A stretch of DNA of 64,000 nt, taken from NCBI GenBank assembly GCA_902728285.1, contig CACVBU010000542.1:248001-312000 (forward strand). Reading direction: 5' to 3'. Shown here in pieces: positions 21,801 to 33,214 of the stretch. This stretch comes from Clytia hemisphaerica (Eukaryota > Cnidaria > Hydrozoa > Leptothecata > Clytiidae). The translations under genes were made by a program, and so were the position numbers. Positions within the stretch are counted from its first letter, which is position 1. Every line of letters starts with the position of its first letter. The notes below the pieces were generated by a model. It saw only the letters and a list, made by a program, of their open reading frames with translations. It ran no database searches and was not told the DNA's origin.

Positions 21801-24312
21801 GGCGGAGTTGCAGAGTTTAGTAGTTTGACCTCTTTGTGGAACTTTTTTCTCATTGCACGTGTGTGGAAAATGGGAATTTCAGGTTCAAGTAGTTTTAACA
21901 TCTCTACTGCAACATTCATTCGATCAGAATCGTCGAACAACCTCGGAACTTTTTGAATAAAATGAAGAACACTTGCACCACCACCTGGATCATATCTGAA
22001 AAATAGGAAATTAATCGATCTGTTTCAATTATAACTTTGTTTGCCTTAAAATGAAAATGAAAATGAGAGACTCCGATTTTTCATTTAGCAGGTGATTATG
22101 AAAGGTAAAGGAAACAATTTCGTGAGAAACAGCTCTTGTCTTATAAAATAAAGAGCGATAATCATCTTGTGGTCATACCTTAGAGATATGCAGGGCACTT
22201 CTAATGCTATTTCTTTTATGGCTGCTAATTGATCAAATCGGGAGAGGTTCTCGTCAAAATCCTCTTCTGTTATCATTACTGGCTCCTTTTCATTTAGATC
22301 AAATAGTTTCGCTGACAAACGTTTAAGATTCTTTGAAACATTGATTTTCTGGACGGAAGGCCAATATTGAAATGACGCATTTTTCGAAATCTGTAGCAAA
22401 AAAAGAAAAAGAAATTAAAAAGGATGAAACAACATTCAAGCAAATACCATACATGCATTTTTATAAGAACCAGTAAATGTTGTTCTTATTTTTTCAAAAA
22501 TTTCAATTTGAAATGGTCATAAGAATTTCTTAATGCACTAAGATTATTCACTTAAGAACTAAAAATGGGTTTAAAATCGCGGTACTTTCTTAGTATCTTC
22601 TGTGGCTCATGCTCAGATTGTTATCAGATTTTAGCCGAATTTATTAAGCGATTACGATCATATAGAATTGTTCTTAGAAAAAGCTTTTTACGGTAGATTG
22701 AAATTCTTACATCCCGTTGTGGATATAATTGTGACTGCTTCATCTGTTGCTCCTCATTTGCTTTAGCTAACTCGTTTCCATAAGATGACAGCGAAGCCGC
22801 TAGGTCCAATATGTCTTTTTTCCAGTCTTGAGGCCATATAATACACCGTCTTTCCAAAGTTTCAACAAGAGCAGCTGAATAATGCAAAGAAAAACTTGTT
22901 TGGGATTGGAAGGTAGAATGACGAAATATGAAATGTAGCACAAGTAAACTTAAGAAGCTCATACCAAAGGGGTGTAATACTTAATACTTGATCACAATAA
23001 AAATCAGCGAGAGTTATTACCTGCGTATTGATGACATTTTTCTTTTTCTAGTCTTGGCTTCTTCTTCCATTTTTCCCAATTTTGGTAACCTTGATACTTA
23101 GCAAATCTGAAAATGTAAACAAGATATAATCGTTCTCCATTAGGTTGAGTCAGGCAGTACCTCAATGTAGTTGACTATTGCCTATTCAGTTTCAATCCAC
23201 CGTGTTTTGATGGGATTCTTAAAGGCTCTTTGAAAATCTATTTTGTTTTAGCCTAATTTTGCACTCTAAAATAATTACGAAAGTTACCTTGCAGGGACGG
23301 ATGTAACTTGTGATCTCTTTGTCGATGCGTCATTAATTGTCTTGGATCGTCCATCCAAATACCATAAAGCATTGCTTATATCGCGTATAGCTTTTTGGCC
23401 TTCCTCCTGTGAGGCCCTTCCAGCGAGGAAAGGTTCCCTTTGCAAATCGCGAACTAATTCATTGTGTAATGCATCTTTCTTATCTTTTTCTGGTAATGTC
23501 TTCAGAAGAACTGGTAGGTCTTTCCCCATTAAAGCTTCGTTGACGGTTCTTTGCTTTCTCTTCTCTAACGTTGCTTCACTGGTTTCGTCTTTACTTTCAA
23601 TGATATTAAAACTTATTGTTTTAACTGTAAATATCTCGTTAGCCAAAGCTAAAGTCTCCTCATAATCGATAGAAGCTTCTTCTTTGCGTTCATTTGTACT
23701 GGAAACCCGTACTTCAACCTTTTCGCTGACATAGAAAGAATAGACAGAACGAAGAATACTTTTAAAAGATTCCAAAGGATGCACTCTTTTAATTCGGTTG
23801 TGAACATTTACTTGCAGTTTTCCATTCACATCAGTTGTTTTAACATTGATTATAACAGCTTGTAAATCCATATTGCATGACTGATACTTTGATACTGTAA
23901 GATTTCCTCTCACACTACACACAACTATCCCACTACCGCTTTAGAGAAGATTACTTTTCGTTAATATTTTCAAAACATTTTCTCTTTTATTCTTGTTTTC
24001 GGACGTTAACGTACAGACCAAACAACGGGTATTCTATTTATATAAATTCTTCACGTCTCAATATTTTCTTTATTTACCAAATGTCTTCTCTTTATTTACA
24101 TAAGTAACTTGATTAACACAATGCGTAACTAAATCTCTTTAACTCTTCTAATCTTATGTTTTGCAAGAAAAGATAAAAAAAGTTTTTTTCAAAAAAAAGT
24201 TTTTTTCCCAAAATTGATCCAATGCTGAAAAAAAGTTTGCGGCCGGGTCAGAAAAAAAAAAATTTTTCACCCGGCCGGTTTCCGGAAACAAGAAATTTTT
24301 TTTGTTTCGCCT
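18829..24312 (-). mobile_element. 5.5-kb TIR element carrying a multi-exon DDE transposase-like gene
   Basis: The left end (from AGGCGAA at 18829) and the inverted right end (from AGGCGAA at 24312) share, in order, AGGCGAA, an A-rich tract, TTGTTTCCGGAA, CGGGTGAA and a CGGCCG-rich block. The arms are about 70 bp and imperfect. Between them lies one minus-strand gene with a DDE signature. No target duplication is obvious. I do not recognise the superfamily. Confidence 0.6.
19195..23871 (-). pseudogene. Nine-exon DDE transposase-like gene, one frameshift
   Basis: Exons, in coding order: 23871-23288, 23106-23021, 22874-22711, 22390-22179, 21995-21148, 21004-20454, 20336-20157, 20018-19834, 19653-19195. 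All introns are GT-AG and the phases agree, except for one missing base in exon 8 near 19870-19890. The product would be about 1090 residues. Exon 5 holds CDDKAKVDFGEPG (first Asp). Exon 6 holds FMMADGGPEHRV (second Asp) and APGQSYLNIVERIMS (Glu in an integrase-like P-x-x-N-x-x-ER context), giving D, about 118 residues, D, about 45 residues, E. The C-terminus has several Cys pairs (CKSCSKPRC, CETC). My recollection is that similar proteins are common and uncharacterised in marine invertebrates. The start is the first ATG in a frame opening at 23940. Confidence 0.75.
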
Positions 24313-25400
24313 TACATTCAAGTTTTTTTTCACATTTTATTTTAGAAAAAATCGATGTCGTCCACAGGGGGAGTAACAGACTAGAACTGGAACAGTCCAC
24401 CCACCGTTACAAGAGACCTCAGGGGTAGAAGTTGCTAATTGAAATTAATTGTCAAATGCAGGGCAAAAATGCAGTGTTAGAACTGGAGCAGTAAGTCTAC
24501 CCACCGTTACAAGAGACCTCAAAATTAATCAGTTAATTGTCAAATGCAGTGTTAAATCCATACCTTTTAAAAGAAATGGAATGAAGTCAGTTTTTATCAC
24601 TTTCCAAACCAAACACTTTATTGATGATCAGGAATCGTATACAAGCATCCTCTCGATAAACAGTGTTTGTTGAATTTGAAGGGAAGTTTTTCAGCAATCC
24701 AACCACGTTGAAAAGCAAAATAGCCTGGATAATTTCATTCGGAATGCGGCGGTGGAATGCGGCTAATTGCGTAGCCTGGATGACTTCATTCGAAATGCGG
24801 CCGCGGAATGCGGCTAATTGCTTAGCGTTACACACGAACACTGTTCTCTTTAAAGGCCCTATACGCATGGCTCTGGGCCAATAAAATAAATTATCGGAAC
24901 TTTTTACAGCGGTATTAAGATATAAAATAAGTTACATGGTTAGGTTAAGATAAGTTATCGGAACTTTTTACATGTTATGTACATGGCTTTGGAATAAATT
25001 AGGTACCAAATATACGATTAATATATGAATCGCTTACAAAAAAGGAGAGCCCTGTCTTTCGAGATTTTTCAAATTAAGGTTTAAAGATCTAATAGGCTGA
25101 ACAATGAATATTTGTTTTGGGAAATCGACAAAAACTGCGAGAAAGTGTTGAATAACTTTAAACTGCTTTTATTCAAAATTTATCCATGCAAACTATGATA
25201 TTGCCTCGGAATGAGGGTGCGATTGGCTACTAGGTGGTCTTTTATGTTCATATAGAATTCGTCCAACAAAATAAAAAAAACTTGAATACCCTAAGGGAAC
25301 TAATTTTGGGGAAAACTTATTTGAACGGGGAAGCAATATTTTTTAGTTTGGGCTTTAAAGTTAGTTTCCACCATCTGCTCCCTTAAGGTATTAATTGTTA
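24313..25400. repeat. Non-coding region with short tandem duplications
   Basis: A roughly 97-bp unit (GACTAGAACTGGAACAGT... CACCGTTACAAGAGACCTCA) occurs twice at about 24380-24560. A 51-bp unit (TAGCCTGGATGACTTCATTC... GCGGAATGCGGCTAATTGCG) occurs twice at 24720-24824. A shorter TTATCGGAACTTTTTACA repeat lies at about 24890-24985. No gene was recognised. Confidence 0.6.
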
Positions 25401-28400
25401 TTAGCATCGGCAGCAAGTCTTGCTATCTTTTTTATAGATCCTCCCAGTGCCAGGTCTATTAAGGTTTGTCAAGTAATTTCGCATTGCAGTATGTAAAGGT
25501 CTCCTTATACGTGCCTCGATGTCTTTTATTGTCGACGTACTCTGAAAAAAAAAGAGAAAATATAATCATTTAAGTTACAATATAAATTCATAGCTTTAAT
25601 TATTGCCATCTTCACTGGCGGCAAGCCAGGCTTCGTTACGTTGTCAGTGGTCCTTGACATTTAACGGTGCATTCCTCGAATTCTTGCGTCGTTAGAATTT
25701 CGTCCATTATTTTTCTTGCGGCCTCTTTAAAGTTTGATGCCTCATCGGCAATTTTGACAAGCTTCCGCTAAAATCCAAAAATTATTTGTTAAAACAGGTT
25801 AAAATAGAAACTACTAGACGGTTCCTGTCGTCGCAAACGCCGGTTTAGCTTGCGGTTTAGCATCAAAAGCCCTTAGGAGGATAAAGCTGGTATTGTTGAT
25901 GCTTTATTTTAAGGGGAATTCGAATTAGTTTTCGTCAACCACGGGAGTACATCGAGTAGTTGGAAGATTTCTCGTAAATACCTTTTTATGCTTGAGAGAA
26001 TTGAATGAGAGAATGTGACCCGAATGTGACTTGAAATCTTCACCATGAAATTAGCTTTTAGTAAACAATAAACTGTCAATTATGAGAGTTTTTTCAGGAA
26101 GTTTGAAGACGATTTCAGCTAGCTTAATCGAAAATGGGAACTTATTGAAATACCAAAATGACAGCATCAAATGTATCATCAGTGTATAAAAATGGTAAAG
26201 ATATAAAAATTGTTACTGTATTTATGAATAATTTGCGGTCAAAATAACGCGCTTTAAAAGATGAAATAATAGATACTTTGATTTCAAAACAATTGTGGGC
26301 ATATCCAAACTTACAAGACAACATTTTATATCCACTACTGTATTTAAAATTTCCAAAACTTACGCGATTGTAATTTTGTATTTGGAACCATTCATCCATT
26401 TCTTCCTCCTTAAATGTCAAATTGAAAATTTGTATGAGACTTTCCTGACTGTTCTCAAGTACGGCAGCTCTTTCAAATAACCTATAAGTGAAACAAAATT
26501 AATCAACAACAAAATACTTAATACAAAATACGGACAGACAAGCTCTCGTCATATATTCCTTCGTTTCAAGCGTAAAACTCCTACTCTTCGAGTTTCGAAA
26601 CATAAGCCAATCAGCTGTGTTGTTAATATTGCTACGCGGAAACTCCATGGAATGTGGAAACCTAAGAAAAAAGATCAATTGTGTTTACACAACACTTTCT
26701 TCCTTTTATAATGAAAAGTAAATAACACTCATGATTGATCACGAAACATAAAGGCCTATCTACACTAGTCAATTATAGATTGTTTTCTTCCTTTGTCGTT
26801 CACCCCTGTCTCAGTAGTAAAATTTCGATACATCACGAAAGACTTCTTTGAACGTTTTAGGGAGTAGAAATCTCTTGGCAATCATTGAAAAGTGGAGTGA
26901 AAATCGAATTATCAATATTTTACTTTTCTCAGTAAATTTCTTAGGCCCCTTCTGAGAGATTTTTCAAGTTACAAGTCTCCTGTTTTTCCGTTGGAAAAAT
27001 ATGTGGATGGAAGTTTTTAACATCCCACATCTTAACAGGTCTGAATTTCTAAGCCACTCTCCTTTCCTCCTTTTATTCTGTAACGCGGAAACCATATTTC
27101 TAGACATTTCTAGACTATTCTGTTATGCAGAAGCCTTTTTTCTGAACATAATCTAAACATATTCTGTTATTCAAAAACGATTTTTTGAACATTTTCTAGC
27201 CTATTCAGATCATGTCTAGACTATATTTCTTACATCGAAACCATCTCTTTTGGCTTTTTCTATGCTATCCTGTAGAAACCGTTATTGTGCGTTATTCCAG
27301 GTACATCTATGATGCCTAAGTCATTATTACAAGTATCTATGCTATTCTGTTACGCAGTAACCACTATTCCAGGTTATTCTGTTATGCGAAACCACTATTC
27401 CAGGTTATTCTGTTATAGGGAAACCACCATTCTAGGTTATTCTGTTATGCGGAAACCATCATTTCATATTATTGTTATGCGGAAACCACTATTCCAGGTT
27501 ATTCTGTTATGTGGAAACCACTATTCCAGGTTATTCTGTTATAGAGAAACCACCATTCCAGGTTATTCTGTTATGCGGAAACCATCATTTCATGTTATTG
27601 TTATGCGGAAACCACTATTCCAGGTTATTCTGTTATAGGGAAACCAACCATTCCAGATTATTCTGTTATGCGGAAACCATGATTCCAGATTATTCTGTTA
27701 TGCGGAAACCATTTCAGGGTATTCTGTTATGCAGAAACTACTCCTATTCCAGGCAATTTTGTAATGCGGAAACCATTATTCAACGTATATATGTTATTCT
27801 GTAATGCGGAAACCTTCATTCCGAGTATATCTATGCTATTCTTTAATGCGGAAACTCTCATCTTACGTGTTCCTATGCTATTCTGTAATGCGAAAACCTT
27901 CATTCTAAGTGTTCCTATATGCTATTCTGTAATGCGGAAACCTTCATTCTAAGTGTTCGAATTAGAAGGAGTGGTCAATTGACAAAAAGAACCATTCAAA
28001 CTAGTGAAAGAGAGAGAGAATAAAATCATTCGAATTAGAGAAAGAGTGAGATCGGTATAGAGAATCATTCGAATTAGAGAGAGCGATCAATAAAGAAAAT
28101 CATTCCAATTACACGTTGTTTTTTTTATAAGAACAAACTATATAAGAACATAAGGCTTTGAGGCCCAAAAATTTAAGAACATTCTAAGAACATTCTAAGG
28201 CTTTGGAGACTTAAAAACATGCATTTTCTTAAGAAATTACATCAAAATGCTCAAAAAATGCTGAAAATAAGAACATTTTAAGAACATTTTTAGGCTTCAA
28301 ATCCAAAAAACTAAGAACATCCGAAGGCTTCGAAAATTTTTGACGTTCTTATAAAAAAAAAAAAAACGTGTAGAGAGAGAGAGAGAGAGAGTGATCGTTA

Positions 28401-28976
28401 TTGTGATCTCAGGTTGGAAAATCTTAGCACTGAAAAAGTTAGAGAAAAGCCGTTTTAACCAATATTTCCTTTAACAGGAGGAAAACATGAAACGAAAGTG
28501 GCGAGTGTGAAAAGAGCTTAAACCAACAATGTTTAAAGAGACTGAGAGAGAAAAAAGAAAAAGTATTAGACGATCATGTTTATTTAACGCATCAATAGCT
28601 CTATTTATTTGATTTGATCACGCTATGAATATTATAGTGGTTTCCACATTCCAAGACGTTTCCGCATAGCGATATTAACATGTGTTATGAACATTCTTTT
28701 ATTTGAAATCTCTATTGATAGTGGCCGCCTATAGCAGTGCCTATAGACTCAGAGTAAAGCCTAAAAGCCTGGAGCTGTCTATTGTGTAGACTAGCTCTCT
28801 TTTGACAACGTTACTTAGAAATAAAGTCTAGCAATGATTTTATTTAACTTTAGAAAAATGTATCCTCCTTAATTTTGTTTTCTCATACTTACTTTGCAAA
28901 AATATCATCATTTCCTCTTTTGTTTGCTTGAAAAGGTGGGGTGCCATTTTCCAAAATCTGTTTTAAGAAGTTCAAG
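25401..28976 (-). CDS. Multi-exon gene of unknown function (3' part)
   Basis: Five candidate exons join in phase: 28976-28893 (acceptor TTTAG, donor GTAAGT), 26661-26536, 26481-26364 (donor GTAAGT), 25767-25666 and 25541-25401. Two donors are weak (GTCCGT at 26535, GTTAAA at 25665). The predicted peptide of about 190 residues includes LNFLKQILENGTPPFQANKR (vaguely ankyrin-like), a helical MDEWFQIQNYNR segment, KEAARKIMDEILTTQEF and a basic C-terminus ending KTCCRC before TAA. The closing Cys-x-Cys could be a lipidation site, but that is only a guess. No upstream exon or family was recognised. The phase agreement across weak sites is the main support. Confidence 0.45.
27060..27965. repeat. Tandem array of about 36-bp units
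   Basis: Roughly twenty imperfect copies of a unit around TTATTCTGTTATGCGGAAACC with variable CATTCCAGG-type spacers; the units become longer toward 27950. The open frames here translate the repeat itself and are not genes. The array lies in a predicted intron of the minus-strand gene. Confidence 0.85.
27966..28110. repeat. Degenerate ATTCGAATTAGAGA-type repeats
   Basis: Four or five loose copies of a unit containing ATCATTCGAATTAGAGAAAG. Non-coding. Confidence 0.5.
28111..28371. mobile_element. MITE with 25-bp inverted ends
   Basis: Starts ACACGTTGTTTTTTTTATAA and ends with its inverse (TTATAAAAA...AACGTGT). The interior repeats TAAGAACAT and AGGCTTTG-type words in mirrored order. A (GA)n microsatellite follows at 28372-28391. 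No clear target duplication. Confidence 0.65.
28392..28892. other. Intronic or intergenic sequence
   Basis: No gene or repeat was recognised; a single GTGGTTTCCACATTCC segment near 28640 recalls the 27-kb array. Confidence 0.35.
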
Positions 28977-29109
28977 CTAAATTAAAAATGAAACAGAAGT
29001 GACGATTACATGCGGCGTTCATTTAAAAGCCTGTAACTTATTAAGAAATGATAAAAACACATCTCCTAGTCTCATCTCACATATCAGAGCATCGCCATAC
29101 AGTAAGAAA

Positions 29110-29225
29110 GTCTCGTAAAAGTGACGGTCTACGTTTTGGCCTACTAGTCTTCAAATGGTCTTCTTTCAAAATGAAAGAACTTTTTTAAAAGTCTCAAAAT
29201 ATCAATAAAATCAAAGCCACTTTCC
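29110..29225 (-). repeat. Lone copy of the helicase-intron satellite
   Basis: On the minus strand this segment reads ACTAGGGAAAGT, then TCATTTTGAAAGAAGACCAT, TTGAAGACTAGTAG and ACGTAGACCGTC. These are the ordered landmarks of the satellite unit repeated at 41.9-43.1 kb. It is a single diverged unit outside the large element. Confidence 0.75.
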
Positions 29226-29446
29226 CTAGTCAGTACGGGAATCTTCCCGAAACGGCAACAGTTTTCCGATCGAGTAACGTTACTCGAACGAGTAACAGAA
29301 ATTTCGTAGATTACGCTGCTACTAAATTGAGTAACTCGTTTTGTTACTCGGTGGGGAAACGTTTTTATATAACTAGCTAGAAATTCTACTAGGAGATTGA
29401 TTTCTAGTCTTTCAGACTATACTACTTTCTTAATATTCTGTTTCAG

Positions 29447-29789
29447 CAATTTAAGCGCCATATCAGTTTGCACAGGTCGAGCCATCGACGTAAAAGCAGT
29501 AAGTCTAAGTGTCGATTTTCTTGAATTAATTCATCACCACGAGAGAAATAATCATTGACTCTTCATCAATAAAGGGTTATCATCACTTTAAAAGAAGAAC
29601 CCATCATCAAATTGAAATGTTTGTGGAGGAAGACAGCAATAACAAATATGACCGCACTGCAATGATGGTAAAAATGCCTCAAGAGGCCGGTATCCCATCT
29701 GCGCTGTTAGACGTTGTTGTCAGAGAAGCAAAAGGCAAAGAAGAAGAGCAAACCCTAAGAAGTAATGCATATGAAAGGGTTAAAAATTA
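29447..29789 (+). pseudogene. HIRAN-like exon(s)
   Basis: A small candidate exon at 29447-29498 has good splice sites (TTTCAG / GTAAGT). The open stretch 29567-29789 encodes YHHFKRRTHHQIEM followed by VEEDSNNKYDRTAMMVKMP, which matches the EPDNxYDxxAxxV core of HIRAN domains (DNA-binding modules of helicases such as HLTF). It stops at TAA 29787-29789. I could not find a phase-consistent splice between the two pieces. This may be the 5' part of the decayed gene that follows or a separate fragment. Confidence 0.45.
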
Positions 29790-30073
29790 ATTGCCAGAAC
29801 TTATATTGAAAATAAATCAGCATGGTGGAAGTGAAACGATTAGATATGAGTGAAATGTAAAATGGTAGATATTTTAAAGTATTTGTTTATGTGGCATTTT
29901 ATTATCTTCATGACTCTTTATCTTTACTTTGTTTATTCACTATAATTTTGTATTATTGTGTTGTTTATAAAAAAAAGAGTGCTATGATTCGTGATTTTGT
30001 TATTCTATTTCCCTTCTATTTTCATGATCATTCTTTATTCATTTAAAAGATCGTTGGTCAGTAATTACTTGCT

Positions 30074-32391
30074 TTTTTTCCTCGCAGATTTAAAAAATTG
30101 AAAACAAATATTGGTATGAATAACAATGACAAAAGTGACAAAAAAGCTGAATATAGAAGGCAAAGCGGTCGGTTAAACCCAAAGCAAAATCGGAAGAGAG
30201 ATTCCTCAGGCCGCTTCAAGGTAAATTGCGACTCGCTGATCCATGACTCGGCGAATGACGACTCGCCAAAAATTGACTTATAAAATTGACTAAGAAAATA
30301 TCAATCGATGTATACAACGACTTGCTCAAAAAACTTATGCTTGACGATTCAACCTCAACTATTTGTCAAGAATGTGTGAATCAGGCTTCAATAGTAACTA
30401 ATGAAACAAATGACACTGAACTTGAGGGAGAATATTCCTATAGTGATTCCGACGACAGCCTTCTTGAAAAAGCGTTTGACGTCGGTAATCAGATTAAAGA
30501 AGCTATTAGGAGTGATATCCTTTTTATTTTTGAACAAGGTTCGAAAAAAACATTAGTGGTATTAAAGACTTGATAGAACACAACGCAACTAAATGGCTGT
30601 CCGAACGACCGCATGAGCTCATCAATCTTGTTTGTAATATCTGTGATATTGACATCAATGAAGCTAATGACAAAAAGGTTAATATTATTGAAAAGATAGT
30701 TGAGCTCATTTACTTTTGTTCGGAATCCAAAATTAGTATTGACTAATCATTTCCTGGAAAGTTTGATGTCTTATCAGCTAACAAACTGCAAAACGTTTGC
30801 CAATTTCATGGCAAGTCGGATGGCCGGTGGGTCGTACTCATTCATTCAAAATTGGCTTGACGACCAAAGCATTGAAAAGATTCCATTCCCAGATGGGTTG
30901 GCAAAAGCAACTTTCGACAACAATCAAAAAGTCGGCAAGAGGTGACAATACCGTACAATACCGTACCAACAATCATTATGACTAGTCATTTGAATATAAT
31001 CTTCGATCCCAAAAGCGAATTACAAAGTGAAGAAAAAAAGAAACCAGATGAATGGATTGTTTGAAGAGGTTGATAAAGATAAGAAGGACGAACTTATAGC
31101 GAAACTTACGCAACAAAGTGAGAAATTTCGTGAATTACGTGATGGTTTTTTGGGAGAAATAATTGCTCTTGCTGTTAAGCAACTTGATGAAAACAAAGAA
31201 GATTATGTCGATAAAATTGCTGATATAATGAAAACTGTGGATAGTGGAAAGGTAAAATGCACTAAATTTGGTGCCGAAAACGCTTTGAGCAGTAGATCAT
31301 GCAAAGAAAACTCGAGTTGTGGCGGAAAACTTAAAAAACCATCGCCAGATGAGTTATTAAAATCCAAAATTTCATTGAAACCTTACGATGCATTTAGAGA
31401 AGTTGAATTCACAGATACGAAGTTTGAAAGTCATGTAGGTGAACCTGATTTCCTCAACCCTAATAGTTATGCCAACATCATAAAAGTTTTGAGAAACATT
31501 GGGAGGAGAGCTGGAATTTCAAATTATGTTTATGATGGAAAAAGACACTGGCTTTTCGTAGAATGTGATGGATTGCCCTTCACCACTGTTTGTGACTTAA
31601 TTCAAAATGTATGGTACTGTTCTTCTTGTTCAGATTCTTACTACAAACTAGAATCATTTGAAGAGCACAAGTGTTCCATTTTAGGCAAAGCAAAGTTTAA
31701 GCGTGAGTTTGATTGGCTAGTACCAACCTTTGGCCTATTGCATTTTGAGATGAATGCGGCCAGGTCCTTCTTGAAACTTAATTGGGAGGTTTTTTTTACA
31801 TCTCCGAAGCAGCAAAACTACCTTCAAAAAGCATCAGATCATCAGAAAACCTGGCATTTTTTAGAGATTATGTTTATAAGTCTTCCTCTTGAGTTGGTGG
31901 TTCCTTATTTGAAAGGTCTTAAAAAGGGAGTAACCCCTTCTGCTCATGGATATTGGAAATGGACGGATGAAATCAAAGATCCTAACTATTGTTATGTCCA
32001 ATCTATGACTTTCAGTCATTTGTTTTCTTTGATGTTATAAAGTGTGGGGGTAAGGAATTCAAACGCTCAATTAGTTTCTGATGCCAGAGTGAATATGTCA
32101 CAGCTTTCTTTCGGAAGGAATCATCCGATCTATCAAAATATTGTTTACTTAGATAGTCTCGATGATGTGTTAATGCCTTCTGAATTAAGTGATGTTAAAA
32201 AGAAACACATATCAGGATCACGCACTGGCAATGTTGGTAAATCTCAAGGAGCAGACGCTCTTCTCGAAGAGGTAAACAAAGATTCGAAGTCTTGGCTCAA
32301 GGTGGCAGGAATACCGAAAAAACAACATTGGCTTAGAGTGTTTAGAAATCTGGACCAATTGAACGAAGTGGGTCTTTTGAAGCTTAAGTAG
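30074..32391 (+). pseudogene. Decayed transposase-like gene (ECDGLP family)
   Basis: A candidate first exon follows TCCTCGCAG at 30073 and encodes a basic KAEYRRQSGRLNPKQ segment. Homology then runs through several frames: KISIDVYNDLLKK (30295), WLSERPHELINLVCNICDI (about 30600), AGGSYSFIQNWLDDQS and ATFDNNQKVG (30820-30935), VPTIIMTSH (30965), then a 337-codon frame (31027-32040) with HWLFVECDGLPF, paired CxxC, a GLLHFEMNAARSF box and a closing segment (32044-32391). FDNNQ, ECDG and HFEMN could supply a D-D-E triad. At least four frameshifts or stops make it a fossil. It resembles multi-copy invertebrate proteins near DUF6589, by recollection only. Confidence 0.5.
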
Positions 32392-32529
32392 GAAATCTTT
32401 TTCGTTTTTTTACTATTTACACCTCGATTTACACGTTTTCTGTTTTCTATACAAATAAAATATCTCTTTTCAACCTAAACATAAAATAAAAGTTTTTCGT
32501 GAACGCAAGGAACGGAATCGTTTTTATTT
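32392..32529. other. Spacer with convergent 3' ends
   Basis: Short region between the plus-strand fossil and the minus-strand PHD gene. It carries an AATAAAA signal near 32454 and an ATAAAATAAAA stretch near 32483, suitable as poly(A) signals. Confidence 0.4.
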
Positions 32530-32957
32530 TCAACGGCGATGGTCTTTACATTTAAACACATGGTCCGCAGCAGGTTTATTTGGCTTTAAAACCAAGCCTG
32601 CACAGTTAGCATGTGCCCAGTAATTGCATCCTCTTGCATCGCAACCAATCCACACAGTTTTTTTAATACCATTCAATCTTCTAAATTGTGTGTCTTCCTC
32701 TGATTTCCATATAATGTTGCATTTTGTGTTTGCACAAGTTGAAACTTTTGATTTAGTTAATACCCTTGGAGCAGGTTTCAAACACGCTGGGGTCTTGATG
32801 CATGGTTGCAGGTTTTTTGGTCGCTATGACTGGTGCTTTCCTTTTTGCCTTTGCCTTTTCTTTTGGAGACTTCTCTTTCGCAGGGCTTTTTTCCCTGGAA
32901 GATTGTGAACACGCTGGGGTCTTGGTGAGATTGGTCTTGGTGCTGGCGCGATCTTTT

Positions 32958-33203
32958 TGTTGAATCTTGTATGCTCACGATGAAGGAATTCCAGGAAACA
33001 CAGTATAAGTGAATACGTAGAAGCGAACTTCAGTTCTAAGAAATCTTCTGCAACTAGCATAAAAAACGTCTACCATATTAGATAAGAAAAACGTGGTGTA
33101 AAAAGACTAAGTTCTAACAAAATGACGTAATGTTCCGAAGTAAACAAATATGGCGGCTTTAAATATAACCAAAGCAGCGAGGCGAGCGTCATATAGCTCA
33201 ACA
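32958..33203 (-). repeat. Copia 3' LTR
   Basis: 246 bp, six differences from the 5' LTR; the outer edge is preceded by the CTTTT target duplication. Confidence 0.95.
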
Positions 33204-33214
33204 CCCCCACTTGA

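Noticed and set aside
27285..27952. Open frames with repeated GNHYSRLFCYRETTIPGYSV-type peptides
   Set aside because: Translation of the 36-bp tandem array; no unique coding sequence.
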